Assembly: GCF_042662625.1 (NCBI RefSeq)
Contig: NZ_JBHSXH010000009.1
Span: forward strand, 682,001 to 746,000
DNA length: 64,000 nt
DNA from: Halopelagius fulvigenes
Lineage (GTDB): Archaea > Halobacteriota > Halobacteria > Halobacteriales > Haloferacaceae
Direction of reading: 5' to 3'
This document shows positions 16,620-24,291 of this stretch, one piece after another. The notes beneath the pieces were generated by a model. The model saw only the letters and a program-made list of their open reading frames with translations. It made no database searches and was not told the DNA's origin. Positions within the stretch are counted from its first letter, which is position 1, and each line of letters starts with the position of its first letter. The position numbers were made by a program, and so were the translations under genes.

Positions 16620-16811
16620 TTACCGGTCGATGGATACAGTATGAGTGGACTGTATCCATGCTCTATCGTTCTCCGGGTCCGTTATCATAGCGATGGTCCC
16701 GGATCCGCTCTTGTATTCTGTGTACGTTTCCCGCACTAACTGCTCGGTAGATTGGTTCTCGTTGTTCACGACGTTTGCACTCCCCACATTGTTCTCGTCT
16801 ATACCGCTCAC
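16620..16811 (-). CDS. 63-residue haloarchaeal small protein
   Basis: The product begins MSGIDENNVGSANVVNNENQ and ends with 'DPENDRAWIQSTHTVSIDR'. The 'NDRAWIQS' ending is characteristic of a group of haloarchaeal small proteins (I associate it with DUF7331, not verified). Its ATG overlaps the stop of the HalOD1 gene by 4 nt (ATGA), so translation is coupled. Polar, no transmembrane segment. Confidence 0.6.
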   Translation of the reverse strand: MSGIDENNVGSANVVNNENQSTEQLVRETYTEYKSGSGTIAMITDPENDRAWIQSTHTVSIDR

Positions 16812-17107
16812 TGCCGCTCCGAGACGTGGATGCGACCGTAACTCCAGACGGTCACCTCGAGGCCCGCCATCTCGAAAGATACTCTAACGTCTCCCTGCCG
16901 AGGTTGCCCGGCGCTCGGCGGTTCGAGGAGACTAGCGAGGGCGTCCGGATCGACGACGGAGTACAGCGGTTCGATTTCGACGGGGTCCGTGCCGACCACG
17001 TTCGAGACTGCATCGACGATGCCGACGATTACCGATTCAGGCTCCTCCGCATCGAACTCCACCATCGCATACCCGTCTGACTCATTGACGGCTAATCCGT
17101 TACCCAT
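16808..17107 (-). CDS. HalOD1 output-domain protein
   Basis: The 99-residue protein matches the HalOD1 output domain: 'VIVGIVDAVSNVVGTDPVEIEPLYSVVDPDALASLLEP', then 'VRVSFEMAGLEVTVWSYGRIHV'. HalOD1 domains are stand-alone or C-terminal output modules in haloarchaeal signalling, with no proven biochemical activity. This is the first gene of a three-gene cluster (HalOD1, 63-residue and 64-residue proteins). Another HalOD1 protein lies at 51514-51783. Confidence 0.88.
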   Translation of the reverse strand: MGNGLAVNESDGYAMVEFDAEEPESVIVGIVDAVSNVVGTDPVEIEPLYSVVDPDALASLLEPPSAGQPRQGDVRVSFEMAGLEVTVWSYGRIHVSERQ

Positions 17108-17123
17108 GTTACTGTAGAAGTAG

Positions 17124-17149
17124 TGAACGCGGTTGAGAGATTGCGTTCA
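17124..17149. promoter_or_regulatory. inverted repeat at the HalOD1 operon promoter
   Basis: TGAACGC (17124-17130) and GCGTTCA (17143-17149) form a perfect seven-base inverted repeat with a 12-base spacer. On the minus strand a TATA element ACTATATAAATA (17159-17170) lies just upstream, placing the dyad around the expected transcription start, where a repressor could bind. Confidence 0.55.
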
Positions 17150-17214
17150 TCACCTGCGTATTTATATAGTGCCGCCGCTCGGCGGCCGCAGCGCTAACTC
17201 ACGACCGCATTATG

Positions 17215-17865
17215 TTACCGTTCCGACACCACCGTCGACTCGATTAACTGCTCCGACGCCCGTCGGAGGCGCCTGCCGCAGGCGGTCGAGGAGATACCCA
17301 TCTCCGAGGCGAGCTCTTGCAGGGTTATCTCGCGCGGGTCGCTGAAGTACCCCCTGTCGAACGCCAGCAACAGCGCTTCCCGCTGGCCGTCCGTCAGGCC
17401 GAACCCGCCCCGCGTCTCGGCTTGGTCGTTCTGGTACATCGCCTTCACCCGGAAGGTGATGTCCTCCGCCCTGCAGTACTCCCGGAACGCCGAGAGGGAG
17501 TCTAAATCGGGGAGGAGAGCGTGGAACACCCAGCCCTCCTCGTCGTGGACGATCTCGGACAGGTAGATGCCGAGTTCGGCCAGCTTGTAGGTGACGAGTT
17601 TCGCCCGGTCCGTCAGTCGCACCCGGTAGATTCGTCGGTCCTCTAGTTCCGCGACGAGTCGCGGGTCGGTCACGGTGGGGTCCGCGGCCAGCGTCTCCTC
17701 GAACCCCTCGAAGTTCCCCGTCGCGCTGAAGAACAGCAAGAGCGTGTCGTTCTCCCCCGCCGGAACCGGCTGCGTCTCCCGCCGAATCTCCACCCCCGTC
17801 ACGGTCTCTATCGTACGTCCGAGCACGAAGTCCGGGTGCGACACGTGAACTTCTGCTATCGTCAT
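17215..17865 (-). CDS. Bat-type helix-turn-helix regulator
   Basis: The 216-residue protein has the bacterio-opsin-activator-type C-terminal HTH ('LTDGQREALLLAFDRGYFSDP', then 'ITLQELASEMGISSTACGRRLRRA'). The N-terminal half ('ETQPVPAGENDTLLLFFSATG') is the sensor-like region typical of this haloarchaeal family, lacking PAS/GAF motifs. It should act as a transcription factor, target unknown. The gene is on the minus strand 107 nt downstream of the HalOD1 promoter and may regulate it or the winged helix gene at 17938. Confidence 0.88.
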   Translation of the reverse strand: MTIAEVHVSHPDFVLGRTIETVTGVEIRRETQPVPAGENDTLLLFFSATGNFEGFEETLAADPTVTDPRLVAELEDRRIYRVRLTDRAKLVTYKLAELGIYLSEIVHDEEGWVFHALLPDLDSLSAFREYCRAEDITFRVKAMYQNDQAETRGGFGLTDGQREALLLAFDRGYFSDPREITLQELASEMGISSTACGRRLRRASEQLIESTVVSER

Positions 17866-17937
17866 CGAATCTATGCTGTGGGGGAGTCGTTCGGCGGGGA
17901 TGCGTTCCGGCGGGAGAGGACTGGCTCATGCACGCTT

Positions 17938-18288
17938 TCAGTTGGTCGCCTGAGGGACCACTGTGATGGGTAACGTTTCGAGCGCGGATTCGCCGCGTTC
18001 GGTCAGCGAGATGAGGTCCGCCGTTCGCTCGGTCAGCCCGGCCCGTTCGAGTTTCGGGAGGTGGCGGTGGTGAAGCGAGAGCGCGACGTTCTCCGAGGCG
18101 TCGGCGGGGCGTTCGGCGCGTTCTCGCGCCGCGACCGCGTCGGCCAGTTCATCGAAGGACGCCTCTCCCTCGTTCTCGCGGAGGTACGCGAGCGCGTGCC
18201 GCCGCCGAGCGTCCGCCAGCACGTCGAAGAGAGAGTCGGTAGAGCGATCGACGACGGTCGAAGACTCCCGCGATGGTTCGGTGCTCAT
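17938..18288 (-). CDS. DUF7344-like winged-helix protein
   Basis: The 116-residue product has a wHTH: 'LFDVLADARRRHALAYLRENEGEASFDELADAVAA' followed by 'VALSLHHRHLPKLERAGLTERT'. The 'LSLHHxHLPKL' recognition element recurs in the proteins at 38217 and 41023. Such proteins are stand-alone haloarchaeal DNA-binding regulators. It ends 73 nt upstream of the Bat-type gene on the same strand, so the two may form an operon. Confidence 0.82.
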   Translation of the reverse strand: MSTEPSRESSTVVDRSTDSLFDVLADARRRHALAYLRENEGEASFDELADAVAARERAERPADASENVALSLHHRHLPKLERAGLTERTADLISLTERGESALETLPITVVPQATN

Positions 18289-18530
18289 CTACGGACTGGA
18301 GTAGTAGGACTAGGACAATGAGTTCGAGCCCAAACTGTTTAGGTGGTCGGTGGGCGCGCGGGGTCGCCAGCGCTTCCGACGGGAGGCGAAACCGCTCGCC
18401 GCCGTCGCCGAGTCGGCGACCGTGACCCCCGATTTAAGTCGCTCGACCGCGGACCGTCGGGAGAGTCCATGTCCGTATCGAGTGCGGTGAACGACTTCGG
18501 GTTACCCCCCGCCCCCCGCCGTCGCGAGGA

Positions 18531-18875
18531 ATGAGCGGTGACGAGGTGCGAGGACTCGCCGCACTCCTCGAAGACGAGTACGCCCATGCAATACTCATCC
18601 GTACGAGCACACGGGAGATGTCCGCGCCGGAACTGAGCGACGCGTGCGACGCGTCGGTCTCGACCATCTACCGGCGCATCGAACGCCTCCAGGAGTACGA
18701 CCTCCTCTCGGAGCGACTGCAACTCGACAAGGACGGACACCACTACAAGACCTACCGGGCGCGACTGGACCGGATCGAAATCGAACTGAACGACGGCGAG
18801 TTCTCCGTCGACGTCACGTACCGCGCGGAGGACCCGGCCGATCGGTTCACCGGACTCTTCGAGGGGCTACGATGA
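18531..18875 (+). CDS. winged helix-turn-helix regulator (ArsR-like)
   Basis: The 114-residue protein has 'EDEYAHAILIRTSTREMSAPELSDACDASVSTIYRRIERLQEYDLLSERL' followed by a strand region 'LDRIEIELNDGEFSVDVTYR'. It is a paralogue of the regulator at 7437. Its stop overlaps the start of the next membrane gene (ATGA), so it is co-translated with two DUF7521-like proteins. That arrangement suggests the regulator controls or senses through the membrane partners. Confidence 0.82.
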   Translation: MSGDEVRGLAALLEDEYAHAILIRTSTREMSAPELSDACDASVSTIYRRIERLQEYDLLSERLQLDKDGHHYKTYRARLDRIEIELNDGEFSVDVTYRAEDPADRFTGLFEGLR

Positions 18876-19249
18876 CGCGCGCCGGGACGCTTCTCCAGAC
18901 CGCGACGGGCGGGTCGTCGGTCGTCGTCACCCTCGCGTTCCTCGGACTGCTCCTTACCGGATTCCTGTCGCTCGTCGTCGCGTACCTCGTGATTCGGGGA
19001 TACCGACGGAACCGGGACCGGGCGCGACTGTATCTCGCGGTCGGGCTGGTGCTTCTCACCGTCGGCCCGTTCGGCATCCAACTCGCGCTGACGAACTTCA
19101 CCGACGTCTCCGCGGTCGGTCGCTCGGCGGCCGCGAACGCGAGCAAACTTGCCGGTCTCGCCGCCATGCTGTACGCCGTCTACGGCGCGTCGCGCCCGCG
19201 CGGGAGGGGGTCGGACGACGCCGGCCGCGCGGAGGAGGTGCGAGAGTGA
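18872..19249 (+). CDS. DUF7521-like membrane protein
   Basis: The 125-residue protein has about three transmembrane segments. 'LVVAYLVIRGYRRNRDRARLYLAVGLVLLTVGPFG' contains the 'GYRRNRxRxxLYLAVG' core that recurs in its neighbour and that I associate with DUF7521. The function is unknown. The ATG at 18872 overlaps the regulator stop and its stop overlaps the next gene's GTG. A polar C-terminal tail ends 'GRAEEVRE'. Confidence 0.72.
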   Translation: MTRAGTLLQTATGGSSVVVTLAFLGLLLTGFLSLVVAYLVIRGYRRNRDRARLYLAVGLVLLTVGPFGIQLALTNFTDVSAVGRSAAANASKLAGLAAMLYAVYGASRPRGRGSDDAGRAEEVRE

Positions 19250-19557
19250 ACGCCTCGCCGATCCGGCCGTTCGACGCCGTCGCGACGGAGGGGGGACTGA
19301 TATTCGCGTTCGCGGCGCTGACCGCCCTCGCCGGACTGTTCGTGGCGTACCAAGCGTACCGGGGGTACCGGCGAAACCGGAGTCGTCCGATGCTGTACCT
19401 CGCGGTCGGTCTGGTGCTTCTCACCGCCGCGCCCGTCGGAGTGAACTACGCGCTGACGGCGTTGACGGCGGCGACGGACGCGGTTGTCCTCTTGGCGGTC
19501 TCTCTCGCGCACCTCGCCGGCGTGACCGCCATCCTGTACGCTCTCACGCGGGCGTAG
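19246..19557 (+). CDS. DUF7521-like membrane protein, second copy
   Basis: The 103-residue protein starts at GTG 19246 (GTGA overlap). 'GLFVAYQAYRGYRRNRSRPMLYLAVGLVLLTAAP' closely parallels the upstream paralogue. Three to four hydrophobic helices are visible. It is a third member of the regulator-membrane-membrane operon, so the two membrane proteins may form a hetero-oligomer. Function unknown. Confidence 0.72.
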   Translation: MNASPIRPFDAVATEGGLIFAFAALTALAGLFVAYQAYRGYRRNRSRPMLYLAVGLVLLTAAPVGVNYALTALTAATDAVVLLAVSLAHLAGVTAILYALTRA

Positions 19558-19621
19558 CACCATTACCGGGCGCCGCCGAAGTTCGATCGAACGGCGCGCA
19601 CCGTTCGTTCTCACTGACGGA

Positions 19622-20365
19622 TCAACTCAGGTCCCGGTACCGCGGCGCGGTGAGTACGAGTCGCACGTACCGCCCCCACGCGGCGGCGAGGACGTTGACC
19701 GACTGGAGGGTCACCGCGAACAGGCCGACGCCGAGTGCGGCGAAGAGCAACGCGACGGGGAGCGTCTCGACGTGCCACGACCCGGCGCGGAACGTCGTCG
19801 TCAGGCCGACGAGCAGGTTGTCCCACCCGAACAGGACGTCGAACGTGACCGTCTCCGTCGGAATCGGGCCGAACGCGACGACGGGCGCCCGTCCGTAGTA
19901 CAGCGGTGCGAGGATGAAACTCACCGCCGTCGCCAACAGCGACGCGAGAACGCCGAAGACGACGCTCCCGAAGGCGAACGCGCTCACCATGTACCCCGCG
20001 GCCGTCCACGTTCGGAGGTCGGTCGCCAGCCGTCTGTACCGTGCGAGGCGGTTCGGAACCGGCTCCGCCGACGGTTCGGGTATCTCGACGCCGAGCAGTC
20101 GCCGCGCGTACGCCCGTTCGAGGGCGGCCAGTTCGGTCACCGCCGCGAGCAACGCGACCAGAACGAGGAGACCGACGCCGACCACCGCGAGGGACAGTCC
20201 GAGGGCGACGCCGACGGCCAAGAGGTTGAGGTAGAGGACGCCCAGCGGAAACATCGACACGACGTACAGGAGGTTGCGGTACGTCTGCCGCCTCACCGGG
20301 GCGCGGGCTATCCGCCCGAGTGCTCCGCCGAGGCCCTCCGAACGAGGAAGCGTACGCGCCGCCAT
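19622..20365 (-). CDS. PF13796-like 'putative sensor' membrane protein
   Basis: The 247-residue protein starts at ATG 20365 ('MAARTLPRSEGLGGALG'). 'QTYRNLLYVVSMFPLGVLYLNLL' and 'LEIPEP...RLATDLRTWTAAGYMVSAFAFGSVVFGV' fit the predicted sensor domain that often sits in front of histidine kinases, but no kinase domain follows. It has about five transmembrane helices. Upstream in-frame codons exist but are Arg/Ser-rich and unlikely. Function unknown, perhaps a stand-alone sensing module. Confidence 0.7.
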   Translation of the reverse strand: MAARTLPRSEGLGGALGRIARAPVRRQTYRNLLYVVSMFPLGVLYLNLLAVGVALGLSLAVVGVGLLVLVALLAAVTELAALERAYARRLLGVEIPEPSAEPVPNRLARYRRLATDLRTWTAAGYMVSAFAFGSVVFGVLASLLATAVSFILAPLYYGRAPVVAFGPIPTETVTFDVLFGWDNLLVGLTTTFRAGSWHVETLPVALLFAALGVGLFAVTLQSVNVLAAAWGRYVRLVLTAPRYRDLS

Positions 20366-20531
20366 CGTTCCCCCTCGGACGCCGACCGACAAGTGTCTGT
20401 CCGTGCGGCGGCCGCCGTCGGCGTCGCTCCCGACGAAGAAGTATATGTGTCTTTCGCACAACCGCCGTCTCGGCGACCGTGCTTCCCGCCTTATCGCCCG
20501 TCTCCGCCTCCGTTCCATCGGTGAACGACAG

Positions 20532-21137
20532 ATGACTTTCGACAGAACGGACGAGACGCGAACGCAGAGCGACCGACCGAGAACGCGGGACACAGACCGG
20601 CGGAGCGACGGCCGTGCTGGACGCCCCTCGTACGGACGACGCCGGTTCCTCCGCGCCGCGGGCGGCGTCGCCGTCGGCGGCTTCCTCGCCGGGTGTACGA
20701 GCGACGGCGGAGACGGGAGCGGAAGCGGCGGCGGCGAACCGACCGACGGCGGGCCGGAAACCGTGGACGAGTGGCTCTCGGACACCGACAACTACGACTC
20801 CGTCGCGGAGATGACCGGCGAATCGACGGTCACCGTCGAAGTCGGCGCGCGCGGGAACAACGGTTCGAACGCGTTCGCCCCGCCGGCCGTCGAAGTTTCG
20901 CCGGGAACGACGGTCGTCTGGGAGTGGGTTGAGGGGTATCACAACGTCGTCAGCACCGACGGAGCGGTAGACAGCGGTAGCCCGGAGAAGGGCGCGTCCT
21001 TCGAGTACACGTTCGAATCGCCCGGGGTGACGCGGTACTACTGCGAACCCCACGAGTCGGTCGGGATGAAGGGCGCAATCGTCGTCTCCGAAGCCGACGA
21101 CGGGAGTTCGGCGAACGAGTCGGAGGCGTCGAGGTGA
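20532..21137 (+). CDS. halocyanin-type blue copper lipoprotein
   Basis: The 201-residue protein carries a Tat motif 'GRRRFLRAAGG' (36-46), lipobox 'LAGC' (C55), a Gly/Ser/Asp-rich linker and a cupredoxin domain. Copper ligands are His137 ('GYHNVV'), Cys171, His174 and Met179 ('YYCEPHESVGM'), the complete type 1 set. Halocyanins are membrane-anchored electron carriers, commonly between respiratory complexes and a terminal oxidase. The next gene (a membrane protein) starts in its stop codon, suggesting coupled expression. Confidence 0.92.
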   Translation: MTFDRTDETRTQSDRPRTRDTDRRSDGRAGRPSYGRRRFLRAAGGVAVGGFLAGCTSDGGDGSGSGGGEPTDGGPETVDEWLSDTDNYDSVAEMTGESTVTVEVGARGNNGSNAFAPPAVEVSPGTTVVWEWVEGYHNVVSTDGAVDSGSPEKGASFEYTFESPGVTRYYCEPHESVGMKGAIVVSEADDGSSANESEASR

Positions 21138-21775
21138 CCCCCGAGACGTCGGAGGGTCCAGGCCGAACCGGAGTGGGGTTACGGTGGACGACGCAGCGAA
21201 TCAGGTTGGCCGGTCTCGGCGGCCTCGTCGGCGGCCTCGCGGGTCTGGGAGTGCTCGGCGCGGGCGCGTTCTTCGGGTCCGGCGCGGACCCCGCGGGCGG
21301 CCCCGGAATCGGCTTCGGTGCGCTTCACCTGCTCATCTACGTCCTGTTCTCGGCCGCGGTTCTCGCGGCCGACGCCCGGTACGGGGTCGAGTACGGTCGG
21401 CGCGGCCGGCTAGCGGCCGTCTCGCTCGCGCTCTCGCTTCTGGGGTACGCGGCGTTCGTCGGCGTTCTCGTCGCGGCGCGGACGGCGTTCGGGGACGTCC
21501 TCTTCTCGGTCGGTCCCCTCGTCGGCCTCGCGTACGTCGCGGTGCGGGTCGTCGGAACGGGTTACGGTGTCGTTCTCTGGCGGACCGAAAGCGCGAACCG
21601 CCTCGAAGCGGGGCTGTTCGCCGCTCTCGTCCCTGCGGTGTTCGTCCTCGGACCGTTCGCGGCCGTCGGCCTGCCGGTCCAGTTCGTGGAGTCGCCGCTC
21701 TACCTCGCGTTCGTCGCTCTCGGGTACGGCCTCCGGTCGGCCGACGCGAACTCCCGGCGGACCGAGGAGCGGTAA
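21134..21775 (+). CDS. integral membrane protein, unknown function
   Basis: The 213-residue protein starts at GTG 21134, overlapping the halocyanin stop (GTGA). About six hydrophobic helices are visible (e.g. 'LGGLVGGLAGLGVLGAGAFFG', 'LHLLIYVLFSAAVLA', 'LYLAFVALGYGL'). I recognise no family. Translational coupling suggests a role linked to the halocyanin, such as docking or electron transfer, but there is no visible redox motif. Confidence 0.68.
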   Translation: MTPETSEGPGRTGVGLRWTTQRIRLAGLGGLVGGLAGLGVLGAGAFFGSGADPAGGPGIGFGALHLLIYVLFSAAVLAADARYGVEYGRRGRLAAVSLALSLLGYAAFVGVLVAARTAFGDVLFSVGPLVGLAYVAVRVVGTGYGVVLWRTESANRLEAGLFAALVPAVFVLGPFAAVGLPVQFVESPLYLAFVALGYGLRSADANSRRTEER

Positions 21776-21865
21776 CGCGACCGACGACGCGCGGTTGAGC
21801 GAGTCGTTTTCGACCGAACGTTCCGTCGTTTTCGGCCGACCTAACAATCGAAACGACTTTGTTTA

Positions 21866-21881
21866 TTTAGGCTGGCCTAAA
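21866..21881 (+). promoter_or_regulatory. DtxR/IdeR-type iron-responsive operator
   Basis: TTTAGGC-TG-GCCTAAA is a perfect palindromic dyad (two seven-base arms and a two-base spacer) just upstream of the ATG at 21886. TTAGGxxxxxCCTAA-like dyads are known binding sites of DtxR-family metal-dependent repressors. It overlaps an AT-rich TATA-like stretch (21861-21868), so bound repressor would block transcription of the gene below. Confidence 0.72.
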
Positions 21882-21885
21882 ACGT

Positions 21886-23079
21886 ATGGAGCCCGAATCT
21901 CGCGGACGCGAGACGGTGACGCGGCGCGACTACGTGAAGTACGGCGGCGCACTCGTCGGGGGCGGCCTGCTCTCGGGGTGCACCGGCGGGACCGGGTCCG
22001 AGTCGTCCGGAACGCCGACCGGTGCGGAGACGGGGACGGACGCCTCGGGAGAGACGGGAGGCGGGACGACGGCGGCGGCCGACTCGTACTCGGTGTCGAT
22101 GGAACCGGTCGGCGAAGTCGAGTTCGGGTCCGTCCCCGAGGCGTGGGTTCCCTACACGGGCGATTACGCCGACATGGGCGTCGCCCTCGGGCGGGCCGAC
22201 GGCCTCTCGGCCATCGGCGTCCGCGCCCGGTTCGGCGCGCACCTGTACGAGGAACTCCCCGGCGTCTCCGTGGACAAGGGCGAACTCACGCAGTTGTGGC
22301 AGGACGGCACCGGCAAGGAGGTGTACTACGAACTCGACGCCGACGTCCACCTCACCGACCCGAACTTCATGGTGAACCGCCTCGGGTGGAGCCGGGAGGA
22401 CGTCGACGAAATCGCGACGAACGTCGGCCCCTTCTTCGGGAACACGATCTTCTCGCGGGCGTACGACTGGCACGATTACGCCGACTACACGATGTACGAG
22501 GCGTTCGAGAAAGTCGCGGCGGTGTTCCGAGAGCGGGAGCGCTACGAGGCGTTCGCGGCGTACCACGACGAGGTTCTCGCCGACGTCCAGAGCCGCCTCC
22601 CCGAGGAGACGCCCGACATCGCGGTTCTCTACCCCGCCGACGTGCCGCCCGAGTCGTTCTACCCGTACCTCGTCGGCGGCGGAACCCAGTCCAAACACTG
22701 GAACGACCTGAACGTCGGGGACGCCCTCGCCGCGAACGACGTCACGGATGCGCAGGCGGGCGGCGGCACCATCGACTACGAGACGCTTCTGGAGATAGAC
22801 CCCGACGCCCTCGCCATCAGGCTTCAGGGCGAGATTACCGACGAGTACTTCGAGGAGAACATCGCCTCGCACCTCCGGGACCACGACGTCGCGAGCGAAC
22901 TCGCGGCGGTGAAGAACGACCGGGTGATATACGGCGGCCTGACGTACCAAGGGCCGATCATCCACCTGTTCCAACTCGAACGGGCCGCGCGGGGTCTCTA
23001 CCCCGAGGAGTTCGGCGACGAAACGTTGTTCGACCGACAGCGAGTCGCCGACATCGTCACCGGGGAGTTCCGAGCGTGA
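21886..23079 (+). CDS. ABC-type iron (siderophore) substrate-binding lipoprotein
   Basis: The 397-residue protein has a Tat-like 'TRRDYVKYGGALVGGGLLSGC' start (twin Arg, lipobox Cys at about residue 32), then a Gly/Thr-rich linker and a class III (FepB/BtuF-like) binding-protein fold: two lobes joined by a long helix. 'EVEFGSVPEAWVPYTGDYADMGVALGRADG' opens the N-lobe. The DtxR-type operator in front implies iron repression. No ABC permease or ATPase is adjacent. The next gene (flavoprotein) overlaps its stop, so iron capture may be coupled to reduction of the bound chelate. Confidence 0.88.
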   Translation: MEPESRGRETVTRRDYVKYGGALVGGGLLSGCTGGTGSESSGTPTGAETGTDASGETGGGTTAAADSYSVSMEPVGEVEFGSVPEAWVPYTGDYADMGVALGRADGLSAIGVRARFGAHLYEELPGVSVDKGELTQLWQDGTGKEVYYELDADVHLTDPNFMVNRLGWSREDVDEIATNVGPFFGNTIFSRAYDWHDYADYTMYEAFEKVAAVFRERERYEAFAAYHDEVLADVQSRLPEETPDIAVLYPADVPPESFYPYLVGGGTQSKHWNDLNVGDALAANDVTDAQAGGGTIDYETLLEIDPDALAIRLQGEITDEYFEENIASHLRDHDVASELAAVKNDRVIYGGLTYQGPIIHLFQLERAARGLYPEEFGDETLFDRQRVADIVTGEFRA

Positions 23080-24008
23080 GTCCGGCAGACACCGCCGCGG
23101 AGGGCGCGCCGTTCGAGTACGACGTCATCGTCGTCGGCGGCGGTCCGGCCGGCTGCTCCGCGGGCGTCTTCACCGCCCGGTACGGCCTGAAAACCGCTGT
23201 CTTCGACCGGGGGAACTCCTCGCTGCGTCGGTGCGCGTACCTGGAGAACTACCCCGGCTTCCCCGCCGGCATCGACGTCGAGACGCTGTACGGGTTGCTG
23301 CACGACCACGCCGAGGAGGCCGGTTGTGAGGTGATTTCTGACCTCGTCGAGTCCGTCGAGAGAGCGGACGGAACCGACGGGTTCGTCGTCGAGACGCAGG
23401 AGGGCCGCCGCGTCACCGCCCGGCGAGTCGTCGCCGCCACCCGGTACGACGGCGAGTACATGCGCGGACTCGACGACGACGAGGAGATGTTCGTCGCTCA
23501 CGAACACGACGGCGAGGTGCACGAACACTTCGACAGGGACTACCCCGAACGCGACGGAACGACGCGGGTAGACGGCCTCTACGTCGCGTCCCCGGCCCCC
23601 GAGGCCGACCGTCAAGCCATCATGGCCGCGGGCCGCGGCGCGCGAGTCGGCCTGACCCTCGTCGATGAGGTGCGCCGGAGCGAAGGGTACCTCGACACGC
23701 TCGCGGACCAGTACGACTGGATGCGCCGGGAGGCGGAACTGACCGGCGAGTGGGGCACCCGCGACCGGTGGCGCGAGTGGTTCGACGGCCGCCTCCCCGA
23801 GGAACACTCCCTCCCCGCGGAACGCGTCGCCGAACTCCGCGAACGGGAGATAGACCGCAAGTTCGACACGTACCTCTCCGACGACGACATCGAACGCCGA
23901 ACCCGACGCGGCCACGAACGACTGCTCGAACGCATAGACGACGAACTCGTCCTCCGGCGGGCGCGCGAAATCGAGTCCGAACGGCGGAGTGCGGAGTCGG
24001 ACGACTGA
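23076..24008 (+). CDS. FAD-dependent oxidoreductase, thioredoxin reductase-like
   Basis: The 310-residue product starts at GTG 23076 inside the preceding stop. It has the FAD-binding 'DVIVVGGGPAGCSAGVFTARYG' near residues 16-37 and 'GLYVASPAPEADRQAIMAAGRGARVG' near residues 169-194. It lacks the active-site CxxC of thioredoxin reductases ('SLRRCAYLENYPGF' has one Cys), so it cannot be a disulfide reductase in the usual way. The C-terminal 100 residues are helical and Arg/Glu-rich. Co-transcription with the iron-binding protein suggests an iron or siderophore reduction role, which is inference. Confidence 0.82.
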   Translation: MSPADTAAEGAPFEYDVIVVGGGPAGCSAGVFTARYGLKTAVFDRGNSSLRRCAYLENYPGFPAGIDVETLYGLLHDHAEEAGCEVISDLVESVERADGTDGFVVETQEGRRVTARRVVAATRYDGEYMRGLDDDEEMFVAHEHDGEVHEHFDRDYPERDGTTRVDGLYVASPAPEADRQAIMAAGRGARVGLTLVDEVRRSEGYLDTLADQYDWMRREAELTGEWGTRDRWREWFDGRLPEEHSLPAERVAELREREIDRKFDTYLSDDDIERRTRRGHERLLERIDDELVLRRAREIESERRSAESDD

Positions 24009-24060
24009 CTCTCTTTCGGTCACACCGAAGAACCCCGCCGGCGGTGGCGGTCGTTGTAGG

Positions 24061-24070
24061 AAATATTTCA
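24061..24070. repeat. AT-rich palindrome GAAATATTTC
   Basis: A perfect 10-base palindrome lies 52 nt after the flavoprotein stop, and a related AGATATTTCT occurs at 24121-24130. The 283-bp gap from 24009 to 24291 has no convincing gene. The two elements could be terminators or operators for the following GGT gene. Confidence 0.35.
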
Positions 24071-24291
24071 CCTTTCCCCCGGACGAACGCGTGGCCCGTG
24101 CGGAGATAGCGATCGTCCGCAGATATTTCTCCGAGAGTGACTGTAAACCGTCCCGACGGATTCTCCCCACGTCAGCGCCCGAACGGTGCGCATCTCCGAA
24201 ATAAATCCGTCGCCGTACTCCTCGCGTGCGCGAAGTTCCCACCCTCGGGGACTATAGGTATATTAATGACAATCGAATGAGAGGAAGTGCC

